Shown piece by piece: positions 37,331 through 48,842 of a stretch of DNA of 64,000 bases. The notes under the pieces are model-generated. The model was given only the letters and a program-made list of their open reading frames with translations. It did no database searches and was not told the DNA's origin. How positions within the stretch are numbered: position 1 is the first letter of the stretch; every line of letters starts with the position of its first letter. The position numbers were made by a program, and so were the translations under genes. The DNA comes from Chelativorans sp. AA-79 (GTDB taxonomy: Bacteria; Pseudomonadota; Alphaproteobacteria; Rhizobiales; Rhizobiaceae): positions 2,434,001 to 2,498,000 of the forward strand of contig NZ_CP120361.1 of assembly GCF_029457495.1 (NCBI RefSeq), in the 5' to 3' direction.

Positions 37331-37436
37331 GAAAACCTCAATCGGTTGGCGAGAGCGGGGATCGGCCCCATCTATGCAGAGCTTTCGCGGGCAAAGCCGT
37401 TTCCTTCCCGGCCTCTCCGCTTTAAGGATGTTGGCC

Positions 37437-38624
37437 ATGGTGTTCAATAGTTTGACCCGGAGAGGCGGCGCGCCCGCACAGGCCGATCCGGCAGCGCCGA
37501 GCCTCGATCTTCACGAAGACGGAAGCGCGCTCGCCTGCCGGCTTTCCGGCCATTGGACGACGCGCACGGTGAGCCACGTCGACGAGGCCGTTCGCAGACT
37601 GCGCAACCGGGACGGCATCAGCCATCTCACCATCGATCTCGGCGCGGTGCGGCAGTTCGATACGGCCGGCGCCTGGCTGGTGGCGAAGCTCGTGGCCAGC
37701 CAGCAGGAGCGCGGGGCCAAGGTCGAGATCAGCGGCCAGTCGGAGGCGGCTTCCATTCTTCTGGCCGCCGTCGCTCCCACCGCCGAAGAGCCGCCCTCGC
37801 CGAAGGACGGGCACCGGGGCGCGTGGATCGCGGCGATGTTCGCGGCGGTCGGCCGCACGACATATGACGTGAAAGACGATATCCTCTACGGGATGCACAT
37901 CCTCGGCGCGACGATCAGCGGCGCGCAGATGAAGCTCGGCCGCGGGCACGCAGTCAATCCCGCCGCGATCGCCAGCCAGATCGACCGCATGGGCGTCGGC
38001 TCGATCCCCATCATCATCCTGATGTCGGCTGTGGTCGGTGCCATCATCGCGCAGCAGGGCGCTTTCCAACTGCGCTATTTCGGCGCGGAGATATTCACGG
38101 TCGATCTGGTCGGCATCCTCATCCTGCGTGAGCTCGGGGTGCTGCTCACCGCGATCATGATCGCCGGCCGCTCCGGCAGCGCGATCACGGCCGAGATCGG
38201 CTCCATGAAGATGCGCGAGGAGGTGGACGCGCTCACCGTCATCGGTCTCAATCCCGTCGGCGTGCTGGTCTTCCCCCGGCTCGTGGCGCTCGTCATCGCC
38301 GTGCCCTGCCTCACCATCATTGCAAATTTCGCCGCGCTCGGCGGTGCGATCCTCGTCGCCTGGTTCTACTCCGATATCACGCCGGCGACATTCGTGCGGC
38401 GGCTCCATGATGCGATCGACCTCACCAGCATCTTCGCCGGGCTCATCAAGGCTCCCTTCATGGCCATGATCATCGGGATCATCGCTTCCGTCGAGGGGAT
38501 GAAGGTGGGCGGCAGCGCGGAATCTCTGGGCCGTCACGTCACTTCGTCGGTCGTGAAGACGATCTTTCTCGTGATCGTGATCGACGGTCTCTTCGCCATG
38601 TTCTATGCAGCGATCGATTTCTGA
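37437..38624 (+). CDS. mlaE: MlaE-type ABC permease with N-terminal STAS domain
   Basis: 395 residues. The N-terminal ~110 residues form a STAS domain (LTIDLGAVRQFDTAGAWLVAKL); the rest is an MlaE/YrbE permease (SAVVGAIIAQQGAFQLRYFGAE, ILRELGVLLTAIMIAGRSGSAITAEIG). It is the membrane part of a phospholipid/hydrophobic-substrate transporter. AAGGA eight bases before 37437 supports that start. Fusion of MlaB-like STAS and permease is usual in alphaproteobacteria. First gene of an E-F-D-lipoprotein operon. Confidence 0.93.
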   Translation: MVFNSLTRRGGAPAQADPAAPSLDLHEDGSALACRLSGHWTTRTVSHVDEAVRRLRNRDGISHLTIDLGAVRQFDTAGAWLVAKLVASQQERGAKVEISGQSEAASILLAAVAPTAEEPPSPKDGHRGAWIAAMFAAVGRTTYDVKDDILYGMHILGATISGAQMKLGRGHAVNPAAIASQIDRMGVGSIPIIILMSAVVGAIIAQQGAFQLRYFGAEIFTVDLVGILILRELGVLLTAIMIAGRSGSAITAEIGSMKMREEVDALTVIGLNPVGVLVFPRLVALVIAVPCLTIIANFAALGGAILVAWFYSDITPATFVRRLHDAIDLTSIFAGLIKAPFMAMIIGIIASVEGMKVGGSAESLGRHVTSSVVKTIFLVIVIDGLFAMFYAAIDF

Positions 38625-38625
38625 C

Positions 38626-39462
38626 ATGATGGCGACAGGCAGTAACGAAGACGCGGCACCGGCCGCAGACGGAAGCGGCGAGCGGCGGAGCGATGCCCGG
38701 CGGGACCGGGAGATCGTGCTGCAGGCCCGGGATGTCACCGTCAGCTTCGGCCGGACCACCGTGCTCGAAAACCTCTCGCTCAACGTCTACCGTGGGGAGA
38801 TTCTCGGCTTCGTGGGCGCATCGGGTGCAGGCAAATCTGTACTGCTCAGGGCCATCCTGGGACTCGTTCCCAAACAAGCGGGAACGATCTCGATGTTCGG
38901 CGTGGACCTCGGGGAGATGGACGACGCCGAGCGCATGCTGATCGACATGCGTCAGGGGGTTCTGTTCCAGCACGGGGCGCTTTTCTCGGCGCTTTCCGTA
39001 ATCGAGAACATCCAGGTGCCGATGCGCGAATATCTCGACCTGCCGAAGAAGCTGATGGACGAACTCGCCCTGCTCAAGCTGGAGCTCGTGGGTCTGAGTC
39101 GCGACGCGGCCGGCAAATTCCCCTCCGAGCTTTCGGGCGGCATGATCAAGCGCGCAGCACTGGCCCGCGCGCTGGCGCTGGATCCCGATATCGTCTTTCT
39201 CGACGAGCCCACCTCGGGTCTCGATCCGATCGGCGCGGCGGAGTTCGACGAGCTCGTCGCCAAAATGCGCGATACTATGGGCTTGACGGTCTATATGGTG
39301 ACGCACGATCTCGACAGCCTGCTTACGGTGTGCGACCGGATTGCAGTGCTGGGAAAGAAGCGCGTGCTGGTGGAAGGCACGGTGGACGACATGATGCACA
39401 GCGAAGAGCCCTGGGTGAAATCCTATTTCAGGGGCAAGCGGGCCAGGCAGGTCGTGCGCTGA
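38626..39462 (+). CDS. mlaF: MlaF-type ABC ATPase
   Basis: 278 residues. Walker A GASGAGKS, ABC signature LSGGMIKRAALARALALDP and Walker B IVFLDEPTSGLDP are intact, and MRQGVLFQHGALFSALSVIENI is typical of MlaF/Ttg2A. The gene starts one base after the mlaE stop. It drives lipid transport between outer and inner membrane with the neighbouring MlaE, MlaD and lipoprotein. Confidence 0.93.
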   Translation: MMATGSNEDAAPAADGSGERRSDARRDREIVLQARDVTVSFGRTTVLENLSLNVYRGEILGFVGASGAGKSVLLRAILGLVPKQAGTISMFGVDLGEMDDAERMLIDMRQGVLFQHGALFSALSVIENIQVPMREYLDLPKKLMDELALLKLELVGLSRDAAGKFPSELSGGMIKRAALARALALDPDIVFLDEPTSGLDPIGAAEFDELVAKMRDTMGLTVYMVTHDLDSLLTVCDRIAVLGKKRVLVEGTVDDMMHSEEPWVKSYFRGKRARQVVR

Positions 39463-39489
39463 GGAATGATGAACAAAGATGCCTGAATA

Positions 39490-40866
39490 ATGGAAACAAA
39501 AGCAAATTACGTCATTGTCGGGATCTTCACGATCCTCGCCATCCTGGCCGCTTTCGGCTTCGTCTACTGGACGGCGGGCGTCGGCGAGAGCGGCAACATG
39601 GCGCCCGTACGCTTCCGCATTCCAGGCTCTGCGGCGGGCCTCGGCACGGGCAGCGCCGTGCTCTTCAACGGCGTCAGGGTCGGCACGGTGGAAGGGGTTC
39701 ATCTCGATGCGAACAATCCAGGGATCGCCATCGCCGAAGCGCGCGTCGACCGCAACGCGCCCATCACGCCTTCCACAAAGGCCGATGTGGGGCTGGCGAG
39801 CCTGACGACCGGGCAGGCCAATATCGATCTCACCGGCGGCAATCCGCAGGAGCCCAATCTGATCCGGCTTGCGGAAGAGCAGGGCACGATCGCCGAGATG
39901 ACTGCAAATCCCTCCGCCGTCACCAATCTGCTGCAGACAGCGCAGAGCCTCATGTCGCGTGCGGATGCCGTGATGGACCAGCTCGAAGGCTTCGTGACGG
40001 ATGCGCGCGGGCCCCTCACGGAGACGGTCAGGAACGCGCAGTCCTTCTCGGAAGCGCTGGCGCGCAATGCCGAAGGCATCGACAGTTTCCTCGAGAATGT
40101 GAGTGCGCTCTCGCAGACCATCTCCAATGTCTCCGGCCAGCTCGATTCGACCTTGAGCGCGGCGGAGGACCTGATCACGTCCGTGGACCGGGACAAGATC
40201 GCGAATATTGTGGAAAACATCGACACGTTCACACAGCGCCTTGATGGCGTCAGCGGCCAGTTCGACGCCATCGCCAGCGGGGTGAACGATGCCGTTTCCT
40301 CCATCAACGGATTCTCGACGCAGGCGAACGAGACGCTGAAGAGGGTGGATACGCTGGTCGCCGGCGTCGATCCGGACGACATCGGAAACGCCGTCCGCAA
40401 TTTCGAGGAAGCGAGCCAGGCGATCAGCAAGGCCTCCGCCGACATCGCGCAGGTGAGCGAGACCGTCGGTGACAGGACCGAGGACATCGATCAGTTCATC
40501 ACCGATGCGAAGGAGCTCGCGAGCCGGCTGAATACGGCTTCCGTGCGGGTCGACGGCATTCTCGCGAAGCTCGACGGCATGCTCGACACCGGGGATGGGC
40601 AGGATCTTTTCGCCGAGGCGAGCGCCACACTGCAGTCCTTCCGCCAAGTGGCCGATACGCTGAACACACGCCTCGGCCCCATCACCGAGGGCCTCTCCCG
40701 CTTCTCCGGGCAGGGGCTGCGCGACGTCGAGGCATTGGTGGGTGATGCCCGGCGCGCGATCTCGCGCATCGAGAGCGCCGTTACCGACCTGGAGCAGAAT
40801 CCGCAGCGCATCATCACCGGTGGCGACGGGACCATTCGCCGATACGAGGGCCGGGCCCGGCGTTGA
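39490..40866 (+). CDS. mlaD: MlaD family (MCE) protein with long C-terminal helical tail
   Basis: 458 residues. One N-terminal membrane helix (YVIVGIFTILAILAAFGFVY) anchors the protein facing the periplasm; residues ~40-115 are the MCE domain (VRFRIPGSAAGLGTGSAVLFNG). The remaining ~330 residues are helical and full of heptad-like Asp/Ser/Leu repeats (coiled coil or needle, as in long MCE proteins such as PqiB), much longer than E. coli MlaD. It may bridge the periplasm. Confidence 0.9.
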   Translation: METKANYVIVGIFTILAILAAFGFVYWTAGVGESGNMAPVRFRIPGSAAGLGTGSAVLFNGVRVGTVEGVHLDANNPGIAIAEARVDRNAPITPSTKADVGLASLTTGQANIDLTGGNPQEPNLIRLAEEQGTIAEMTANPSAVTNLLQTAQSLMSRADAVMDQLEGFVTDARGPLTETVRNAQSFSEALARNAEGIDSFLENVSALSQTISNVSGQLDSTLSAAEDLITSVDRDKIANIVENIDTFTQRLDGVSGQFDAIASGVNDAVSSINGFSTQANETLKRVDTLVAGVDPDDIGNAVRNFEEASQAISKASADIAQVSETVGDRTEDIDQFITDAKELASRLNTASVRVDGILAKLDGMLDTGDGQDLFAEASATLQSFRQVADTLNTRLGPITEGLSRFSGQGLRDVEALVGDARRAISRIESAVTDLEQNPQRIITGGDGTIRRYEGRARR

Positions 40867-40935
40867 CAAGCCCCGGCGGGGCCCGCAAAAGAAAGTTGAT
40901 GCGGGGTCGGACGCTTTTCATTCAGGAGCAAGGGG

Positions 40936-41535
40936 TTGGGTTTGAAGCATGCTCATTGCGGGCTGGTGATCCTGAGCCTGATACTTGGCGGCTGCGCCGC
41001 CATTCCCGGCTTCGGGCCTCCTCCGGTGGATGCCTATGATCTGAGCGCGCCGCTCCTGCAGCCGGTAAGCGCCAGGCGCGCGCGCACCCAGATCCTCGTC
41101 CCGGAGCCAGCCGCGCTGAAACTCCTCGACGGCCAGGATGTCGCCATCCGGACGGCAAGCGGCGCTCTGCAGCTCCTAGGCGGTGCACGCTGGTCGGACC
41201 GGCTGCCGAAGCTCGTGCAGTCGCGTCTCGTGGAAGCGTTCCAGCGCACCGACAGACTCGCGGGCGTCGGCCGGCCGGGAGAGGGCCTCGCCATCGATTA
41301 CCAGGTGATCGTCGACATACGCGCGTTCGAGGTGCGAGTGGGAAGCGATCAGGCCCATGTGGAGCTTTTCGTGAAGGTGCTCGACGACCGCAGCGGCCAA
41401 GTGCGCGCCTCGCGCGACTTCGTGACCAGCGCGCCGGTCACGGGAACTGGCGACGAGGCCTTTATCGCAGCCCTGGACCAGGCCTTCAATGCCGCGGTGG
41501 CCGATATCGTCGCCTGGTCGCTGGACGTCATCTGA
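40936..41535 (+). CDS. ABC-type transport auxiliary lipoprotein (PqiC-like)
   Basis: 199 residues with a lipobox LSLILGGC, making it a lipoprotein. VDAYDLSAP, RARTQILVPEPAALKLLDGQ and a middle RWSDRLPKLVQSRLVEAFQ fit the PqiC/ABC-auxiliary family. The start codon is TTG at 40936, supported by AGGAG at 40924-40928; no ATG in frame precedes the signal sequence. It is the last gene of the Mla-type operon and probably receives or hands over lipid at the outer membrane. Confidence 0.85.
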   Translation: MGLKHAHCGLVILSLILGGCAAIPGFGPPPVDAYDLSAPLLQPVSARRARTQILVPEPAALKLLDGQDVAIRTASGALQLLGGARWSDRLPKLVQSRLVEAFQRTDRLAGVGRPGEGLAIDYQVIVDIRAFEVRVGSDQAHVELFVKVLDDRSGQVRASRDFVTSAPVTGTGDEAFIAALDQAFNAAVADIVAWSLDVI

Positions 41536-41579
41536 GGGCATTCGCTTCGCTGCGGGTCTCGCCCTGAATGTGGGGAAAC

Positions 41580-41610
41580 AAACACCCCGGGCTCGTGCCC
41601 GGGGTGTTTT
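41580..41610. terminator. Bidirectional terminator between lipoprotein gene and glnA
   Basis: AACACCCCGGGC (41581-41592) pairs perfectly with GCCCGGGGTGTT (41597-41608) around TCGT, with TTTT on one side and A-rich sequence on the other. It lies between the two converging genes and can end transcripts from both. Confidence 0.85.
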
Positions 41611-41634
41611 CGTCGAACCGTTCGCCTGAAAGGC

Positions 41635-43044
41635 CTACACCGAATAATACATGTCGAACTCGACCGGATGCGGCGTCATCTCGAAGCGCAGCACCTCGGC
41701 CATCTTGAGCTCGATATAGGCGTCGATCTGGTCGTCGTCGAAGACACCGCCGGCCTTCAGGAAGCTGCGGTCCTTGTCCAGATTCATCAGCGCTTCACGC
41801 AACGAACCGGAGACGGTCGGGACCTTCTTCAGCTCCTTCGGCGGCAGGTCGTAGAGATCCTTGTCCATGGCCTGGCCGGGATGGATCTTGTTCTTGATGC
41901 CGTCGAGGCCGGCCATCAGCATGGCAGCGAAAGCGAGGTAGGGGTTCGCCGTCGGGTCCGGGAAGCGGACCTCCACGCGCTTGGCCTTCGGCGAGGAGCC
42001 GAAGGGGATGCGGCAGGAAGCCGAGCGGTTGCGTGCCGAATAGGCGAGCAGAACCGGCGCCTCGAAGCCCGGCACCAGACGCTTGTAAGAGTTGGTGGTC
42101 GGGTTGGTGAAAGCGTTGATGGCCTTGGCATGCTTGATGATGCCGCCGATGTAATAGAGGCAGGTTTCCGACAGGCCGGCATATTCGTTGCCGGCGAAAG
42201 TGGGCTTGCCCTCCTTCCAGATCGACTGGTGCACGTGCATGCCCGAGCCGTTGTCGCCATAGACCGGCTTCGGCATGAAGGTGGCCGTCTTGCCGTAGGC
42301 GTTGGCGACCTGATGCACCACATACTTGTAGATCTGCATCTTGTCGGCGTTGCGCACGAGCGTGTCGAACTTGATGCCGAGTTCGTGCTGGGCGGCCGCC
42401 ACCTCGTGGTGGTGCTTTTCCACGACCACGCCCATGTCGCTCAGCACGCTCAGCATCTCGGAACGCATATCCTGAAGCGAATCGACCGGCGGGACCGGGA
42501 AATAGCCGCCCTTCACGCGCGGGCGGTGGCCGAGATTGCCCGTCTCGTAATCCGTGTCGTCATTCGAGGGAAGCTCGGAGGAATCGAGCTTGAAGCCGGT
42601 GTTGTAAGCGTCCGCCTTGTATTTCACGTCGTCGAAGACGAAGAACTCGGCTTCCGGACCCACATAGACAGTGTCGCCGATGCCCTCGGCGCGCAGATAG
42701 GCCTCCGCCTTCTTGGCCGTGCCGCGCGGGTCGCGGTTGTAGGCCTCGCCCGAGACCGGGTCCAGAATGTCGCAGTAGACGACCATGGTCGACTGGGCGA
42801 AGAACGGGTCCATATGGGCCGTCTCCGGCTCCGGCATCAGGACCATGTCGGACTCGTTGATGGCCTTCCAGCCGGCGATCGAGGAACCGTCGAACATCAC
42901 GCCGTCGGCGAACATGTCCTCGTCCACCGCGACAACGTCCATCGTCACGTGCTGGAGCTTGCCCTTCGGGTCCGTAAAGCGCAGATCAACGAACTTCACC
43001 TCGTTGTCCTTGATCTGCTTCAAAATGTCCTGTGCTGTCGTCAT
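41635..43044 (-). CDS. glnA: Glutamine synthetase type I
   Basis: ATP-dependent synthesis of glutamine from glutamate and ammonia. 469 residues with [54 protein letters not shown] and NRSASCRIP; the adenylylation tyrosine is in KDLYDLPP, so it is under GlnE control. It is downstream of glnB on the same strand, with 56 bases between. The pair is the classical glnBA nitrogen-assimilation unit. Confidence 0.96.
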   Translation of the reverse strand: MTTAQDILKQIKDNEVKFVDLRFTDPKGKLQHVTMDVVAVDEDMFADGVMFDGSSIAGWKAINESDMVLMPEPETAHMDPFFAQSTMVVYCDILDPVSGEAYNRDPRGTAKKAEAYLRAEGIGDTVYVGPEAEFFVFDDVKYKADAYNTGFKLDSSELPSNDDTDYETGNLGHRPRVKGGYFPVPPVDSLQDMRSEMLSVLSDMGVVVEKHHHEVAAAQHELGIKFDTLVRNADKMQIYKYVVHQVANAYGKTATFMPKPVYGDNGSGMHVHQSIWKEGKPTFAGNEYAGLSETCLYYIGGIIKHAKAINAFTNPTTNSYKRLVPGFEAPVLLAYSARNRSASCRIPFGSSPKAKRVEVRFPDPTANPYLAFAAMLMAGLDGIKNKIHPGQAMDKDLYDLPPKELKKVPTVSGSLREALMNLDKDRSFLKAGGVFDDDQIDAYIELKMAEVLRFEMTPHPVEFDMYYSV

Positions 43045-43100
43045 GTGTCTTCAACCCCTGTAAATGACAACTCTTCTTGCAATCGGCCCTGTCGGCCTGT

Positions 43101-43718
<618 letters not shown>

Positions 43719-43736
43719 CTAACGGATGACCCCGCT

Positions 43737-45301
43737 ATGCACGAGATTCTGTCTCCGGAAGAAATGGGACGCGTGGACCGGCTCGCCGCCGAGGCCGGGC
43801 CGTTGGAGAGCTACGACCTGATGCGCAATGCCGGCGCGGCGGTGATGGACGAGATCCTTTCGCGCTTCGCGGATGCGCCTGGCTTCGACGTCCTCTGCGG
43901 CCCCGGCAACAATGGCGGCGACGGGTATGTGGTCGCGCGGCTGCTTCACGAACGGGGCCTCGATGCGCGGGTCTGGCGTGAACTCGAGCCGAAGCCCGGA
44001 AGCGACGCGGCCCGTGCCGCGGCCGCTTGGCCGATGCGCACCGGCGAACTGCGCGATTTCGCGCCGGAGGCGGGGCGTGTGGTGGTGGATGCGCTTTTCG
44101 GCGCCGGGCTCGCCAAGCCCGTTTCGGAGACCTATGCGAATGCTCTCGACAGGGTCTCCGCCGCCGGGCCGAAGGTCGTGGCCGTCGATCTTCCCTCGGG
44201 CGTCTCGGGGAGAGCGGAGCGGTGCTGGGCAGCACGGCTCCGGCCGATCTCACCGTGACTTTCTTCCGCAAGAAACCCGGCCACCTGCTTTATCCGGGGC
44301 GCGCGTTGTGCGGCGAACTCGTGGTGCGCGATATCGGCATCGCCACGGAGGTTCTTGGCACCATCCGTCCCCGCTGCCGGGAAAATGCGCCGGATCTCTG
44401 GCAGGCGCTCCTGCCGCGGCCCGGCGTGGAGACGCATAAATACGAACGGGGCCATGCCGCCGTCTTCTCGGGCGGGCCGTCCACCACCGGGGCTGCCCGG
44501 CTCGCCGCGCGTGGCGCGGCGCGGATCGGGGCCGGGGCGGTGACGGTGCTTTCCCCTGCGGGAGCCCTCGCCGTCAATGCGATGCACCTGACCTCGATCA
44601 TGCTCAGGCGGGTAGAGGCGGTGGACGAACTTGCCCTGTTCCGCCGTGAGAGAAGGGCGTCCGCCTATGTGCTGGGCCCCGGCTTCGGCGTGGGAGAGAG
44701 GGCGCGCAGCTTTGCCGCCGCCGTGCTGCGCTCAGGCGAGGATGTCGCGACGGCGCATCTGGTGCTCGATGCCGATGGCATTACGGCCTTTGCGCATGAG
44801 CCGGAACTGCTCTTTGCGGCCGCGGCCGGCAGCCAGGGCCGCCTCGTGCTCACGCCGCATCCCGGCGAATTCGCGCGGCTGTTCCCGGACCTCGCGGCCG
44901 ATGAGCAGCTTTCAAAGCTCGGCAAGGCGCGGGCGGCCGCCGCCCGCAGCGGGGCCGTCGTTCTCTTCAAGGGGCCGGATACGGTGATCGCCGCGCCGGA
45001 CGGCCAGGCCGTCATCAACACCAACGGGACGGCCTATCTCGCGACGGCGGGCTCGGGCGATGTGCTCGCCGGCATGATCTGCGGCCTTCTCGCCCAACAA
45101 ATGCCGGCCTTCGAAGCGGCGGCGGCGGCGGCCTACCTGCATGCGGAGGCGGGCAGGGCGTTCGGGCCCGGGCTGATTGCCGAAGATCTGCCGGAGGCGC
45201 TGCCGGGGGTGCTGGACTATCTGATCCGACCCTCGCCCCGAAGAACCGCCGATCCGGAACCGGACGCCCGTAGCGATCCCGCACGCCTGAATCGTCCATG
45301 A
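43737..45301 (+). pseudogene. nnr: NAD(P)H-hydrate repair enzyme (epimerase/dehydratase), frameshifted
   Basis: Bifunctional protein that repairs hydrated NAD(P)H. The N-terminal epimerase (MHEILSPEEMGRVDRLAAEA, GPGNNGGDGYVVARLL, VDALFGAGL, DLPSGVSG) is read in one frame up to about 44,208. The family sequence then continues in another frame (ESGAVLGS, ADLTVTFFRKKPGH) through the dehydratase domain (SGGPSTTGAARLAARGAARI, TPHPGEF, NGTAYLATAGSGDVLAGMI) to 45301. One base missing in the G run at 44207-44210 would restore one protein. It is either a real inactivating deletion or a base-calling error in a homopolymer. Confidence 0.85.
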
Positions 45302-45368
45302 GCACGTCTTCACGCAGGTGACCAAGGCGGAAGCGGTCGGTGCAGGCATGAAGCGCGCTTCGCCCTCG

Positions 45369-45461
45369 TCATTGTCCAAGCCATCCGACCAACAGCGCCG
45401 TGATGAGGATGATCACGAGGTAGATGATGGTGCGGTTTTCGAAACGTCGCCGATCGCGCAT
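45369..45461 (-). CDS. 30-residue single-helix membrane miniprotein
   Basis: A short frame, MRDRRRFENR followed by TIIYLVIILITALLVGWLGQ, gives a basic N-terminus and one strong transmembrane helix. GGAG lies six bases before the ATG. It sits in the 455-base gap between nnr and tRNA-Pro; no other gene is supported there. The charge pattern and ribosome site favour a real miniprotein. Function unknown. Confidence 0.5.
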   Translation of the reverse strand: MRDRRRFENRTIIYLVIILITALLVGWLGQ

Positions 45462-45756
45462 TTCACGCTCCTCGGCAAAGCCGGGCCGACGGGCAAAGAG
45501 CACTTGCTGAGCAAGCCGCACTGCTCTGCCGGTATGATATGGACATGGACTACCTCACGCAAAACCGGGCTGCCTGTGGTTTTGGCCAAGATATAGTCGC
45601 CGGTCCCGGCCAGGTACATACGTCAACGGCCATGGGACCTGCCGTGGATTTTTCGCTCCACCTCTTACCACGGGGCGCCGCTTGTTCCACATATCGGTGA
45701 AGCCGCAATTTCACGCTTGCGCGGGAACCCTTGAGAATATAGGGATTTCAGCGCTT

Positions 45757-45833
<77 letters not shown>

Positions 45834-45878
45834 TTTTCCCCCAGAGACTTGCGCCTTGCAGGCGGCATTCGGCGATTT

Positions 45879-47216
45879 TCATCGCGGCGATGCTGCCGTT
45901 TTTCCTGCCGGCATCGAGATTCGAGACATAGACGGCGCTGGGCCTGGTTCTTTCTCCGCAAATGCCGGCCGCGTCTCCGCCTGATATCGCCGTTCCAGCG
46001 CCATCATGCCCCACAGGAGGCCGAGGAGGAGGTAGAAGTGGCGCCAGTGGTCGGTGTCGATCACCCATCCCAGCATGAGGTGACCGACGAAGACCACGAA
46101 AGCGCAGACGAGATAAGGCTGCCAGGGCCTGGCGCGGAAGAGGATGCGGAAGCATCCGGCAAGCGTCCACATGATCAGCGTCAGATAGGCCGCGAAGCCG
46201 AGCCAGGAATAATCGAGCAGCGCCTTCAGCCAGATATTGTGCGTATCCACGCCGTATATCTGGCCGAACTCCAGCGGCCCGATTCCCAGCGGATGCTCCG
46301 TCGCCAGCAGGAAACCGAGTGCGTGCCGCGCGAACCGGCCGAGCCTGTTGGCATCGTAGTCCTGCACGAGTTGCGCGCGCTGGAAGAAAAGCTCCGCGAC
46401 CGCCGGGATGTTCAGGGCGATGACCAGCGCCAGCGCGGTGACGGCGATGGCGGCGATGCTCATGCCGAGAATCCGCAAGCGCACCGCACCGCGCCGGTTG
46501 TGGATGAAGAGCGCCAGCGTGAGCATGACGGCCGAGAACACGAACAGACCCCAGGCGCCGCGCGAGAAGGACAGGAAGATACCGAGCACGATGATCAGGA
46601 AGAAGGGGATCGCGATGAGCGCGGCCGCGGGTTTGCCGGTCATCATACGGTGCAGAAGATAGATACCCGGCAAGGTGAGGAAGGGGCCGAAGACGTTCGG
46701 ATCCTCGAACACGCCCGCCGCGCGTCCGTAGCGGGTGAACATCTCGGAGCCGGGAAAGGCGTTGAAATAGCCGAGAATACCGACGAAGGCCGTCGTCACG
46801 GCGGCGGCGAGCCAGGCGCGGAAGATCAGCGGCAGGAGGCCGGGTTGCGTTTCCACCACCGAGGCGAAGAAGACCGAGGTGAAGGCGAGGAAGAGAGAGA
46901 CGGCGAGGTAGAGGGGCGCGTCGCGCACTCCCGGATCCGGCATCTGGCTGATGGAAATGAGCCCGCCGAGATTGAAGAGAAGGAGAAGCACGAGAAGCGG
47001 CATGACGTGGCGGGAAAGGCGCAGGCCGAAAAGCGCCCATACGCCGATGAGGCCGGCCATGTAGAGTTCGTAAGGGGCGGGTTCGCGCACCACGAAACCG
47101 GAGAGGAACACGCCGAGCGCCACGGCAAAGGCGCGGATCAGGGCGATCAGCCGCGCGTTGACCGCCGCGCGCGGAAGAGGCGCACCGGCGGCCTCGCTAT
47201 GATCGATCGTGCTCAA
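45879..47216 (-). CDS. O-antigen ligase/polymerase family (Wzy/WaaL-like) membrane protein
   Basis: 445 residues with about ten hydrophobic segments. The large periplasmic loop contains RLGRFARHALGFLLATEHPLGIGPLEFG and GVDTHNIWLKALLDYSWLGFA, matching the Wzy_C (O-antigen ligase) family. It polymerises or ligates polysaccharide repeats in the inner membrane. The start is a TTG at 47216 overlapping the stop of the sugar transferase gene (TTGA); no ATG lies in a better place. Belongs to the exopolysaccharide cluster. Confidence 0.85.
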   Translation of the reverse strand: MSTIDHSEAAGAPLPRAAVNARLIALIRAFAVALGVFLSGFVVREPAPYELYMAGLIGVWALFGLRLSRHVMPLLVLLLLFNLGGLISISQMPDPGVRDAPLYLAVSLFLAFTSVFFASVVETQPGLLPLIFRAWLAAAVTTAFVGILGYFNAFPGSEMFTRYGRAAGVFEDPNVFGPFLTLPGIYLLHRMMTGKPAAALIAIPFFLIIVLGIFLSFSRGAWGLFVFSAVMLTLALFIHNRRGAVRLRILGMSIAAIAVTALALVIALNIPAVAELFFQRAQLVQDYDANRLGRFARHALGFLLATEHPLGIGPLEFGQIYGVDTHNIWLKALLDYSWLGFAAYLTLIMWTLAGCFRILFRARPWQPYLVCAFVVFVGHLMLGWVIDTDHWRHFYLLLGLLWGMMALERRYQAETRPAFAEKEPGPAPSMSRISMPAGKTAASPR

Positions 47217-48748
47217 TAGGCGTTTCTCGTGTCGAGCAGGCGAAGCGGCGTCAGAAACAGGATCTTGAGATCGAACCAGAGCGACCAGTTCTCGATGTAA
47301 TAAAGGTCGTATTCGATGCGTTTGCGGATCTTCTCTTCCGTATCGAGCTCGCCGCGCCAGCCATTGATCTGCGCCCAGCCGGTAACGCCCGGCTTCACGC
47401 GGTGGCGGGCGAAGTAGCCGTCCACCACCTCGTCGAAGAGCCGGTTGTGCGCCTCCGCCGCCACCGCATGCGGCCGCGGGCCGACGAGAGAAAGGCTGCC
47501 GAAGAGCGCATTGAAGAACTGCGGCAGCTCGTCGATCGACGTCTTGCGGATGAAGCGGCCGACGCGGGTCACGCGCGGATCGCCCTTGGTGACGGGCTTG
47601 CGGGCCGTGGGGTCGGACTGGTCCGCATACATGGAGCGGAACTTGTAGACCTCGATCTCCTCGTTGTTGAAGCCGTGCCGCTTCTGCTTGAAGATCACCG
47701 GGCCCTTGCTGTCCAGCTTGATCGCGACGGCGGTGGCGAGCATGATTGGCGAGAAGACCACGATGCCGATCAGGCTGAAAACGATGTCGAAGGCGCGCTT
47801 GGCGACCGAGTCCCAGTCGTTGATCGGACGGTCGAAGATGTCGAGCATGGGCACGGCGCCGATATAGGAATAGGCGCGCGGCCGGAAGCGCAGATGGGTC
47901 GAATGGGCCGAGAGGCGGATGTCGATCGGCAGAACCCACAGCTTGCGCAGCATGGCGAGCACACGCGCCTCGGCCGTGACCGGTATGGACACGATCATCA
48001 TGTCGATGCGGGCGATGCGTGAGAATTCAATGAGCTCGTCGATGTTGCCGAGCTTGGGATAACCGGCCACCACCGGCGGCGAACGGGTGTCGTCGCGGTC
48101 GTCGAAGATCCCGCAAATGCGGATATCGTTATAGGGCTGCTGCTCGATGGAGCGGATAAGGACTTCCGCGTTCTTCCCGCCGCCCACGATGACGGCGCGC
48201 CTTTCCATGCGCCCGTTGCGCGCCCAGCGGCGGATGAGGCGCGAGACGACAAGGCGCAGGACCACGATCAGGCCGAGCCCGCTCGCATACCACACGGCCA
48301 GCCACGCGCGCGAGAACTCCTCCGATATCTTCAGGAAGAAGAGCGTCAGCGTGACCAGGGCGAAGGCCCCCGACCATATGAGCAGGATCCGGCCGGCATG
48401 GGGCAGCGGGTTGCGCAGTGCCGGCATCTGGTAGCAGTCGGAGAATTCGAGAAGGATCACGGTCAACAGCGAGACGCCGAGGATGATGACAGGATAATGC
48501 CAGGACAGGTGGGTATAAAGGCCCACACGGGCGGCATAGATCCCAAGGCCGGCCAGAAGCAGCATCATGAATTCCACGATGCGCATGACGCCGCTGACCA
48601 TGACCGGCGACATGGTGTCCCGGCGATATTGCTGGGCCACCTGCCTGGCGATCGGGCTGAGCACGGGCCGGGAACGCCTCTGGCGGGGCTCGCCTGCCGG
48701 CTGGACGGCCTCGGAAGCAAAACGATGCTTGGGTTGGACGCTGTTCAT
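47213..48748 (-). CDS. Undecaprenyl-phosphate sugar phosphotransferase
   Basis: 511 residues, initiating transferase that puts the first sugar phosphate on undecaprenyl phosphate. Four N-terminal membrane helices, a CoA-binding-like Rossmann middle ([21 protein letters not shown]) and the C-terminal bacterial sugar transferase domain: [61 protein letters not shown] and [17 protein letters not shown]. Of the WbaP/ExoY-WcaJ type with full-length N-terminus. Sugar not known. Confidence 0.93.
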   Translation of the reverse strand: MNSVQPKHRFASEAVQPAGEPRQRRSRPVLSPIARQVAQQYRRDTMSPVMVSGVMRIVEFMMLLLAGLGIYAARVGLYTHLSWHYPVIILGVSLLTVILLEFSDCYQMPALRNPLPHAGRILLIWSGAFALVTLTLFFLKISEEFSRAWLAVWYASGLGLIVVLRLVVSRLIRRWARNGRMERRAVIVGGGKNAEVLIRSIEQQPYNDIRICGIFDDRDDTRSPPVVAGYPKLGNIDELIEFSRIARIDMMIVSIPVTAEARVLAMLRKLWVLPIDIRLSAHSTHLRFRPRAYSYIGAVPMLDIFDRPINDWDSVAKRAFDIVFSLIGIVVFSPIMLATAVAIKLDSKGPVIFKQKRHGFNNEEIEVYKFRSMYADQSDPTARKPVTKGDPRVTRVGRFIRKTSIDELPQFFNALFGSLSLVGPRPHAVAAEAHNRLFDEVVDGYFARHRVKPGVTGWAQINGWRGELDTEEKIRKRIEYDLYYIENWSLWFDLKILFLTPLRLLDTRNAY

Positions 48749-48842
48749 TGACCGAGCCCCCGGTTTCTGCTGCCGATAGCATCAAGAAGCTAAAAATTCT
48801 CTTGAGATCACGCTTCGGCGGCCGAGACAGCAGTCTAGCAGA

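Noticed and set aside
45318..45596. A 92-residue plus-strand frame between nnr and tRNA-Pro
   Set aside because: No ribosome site, no recognisable composition, and it is antisense to the better supported miniprotein.
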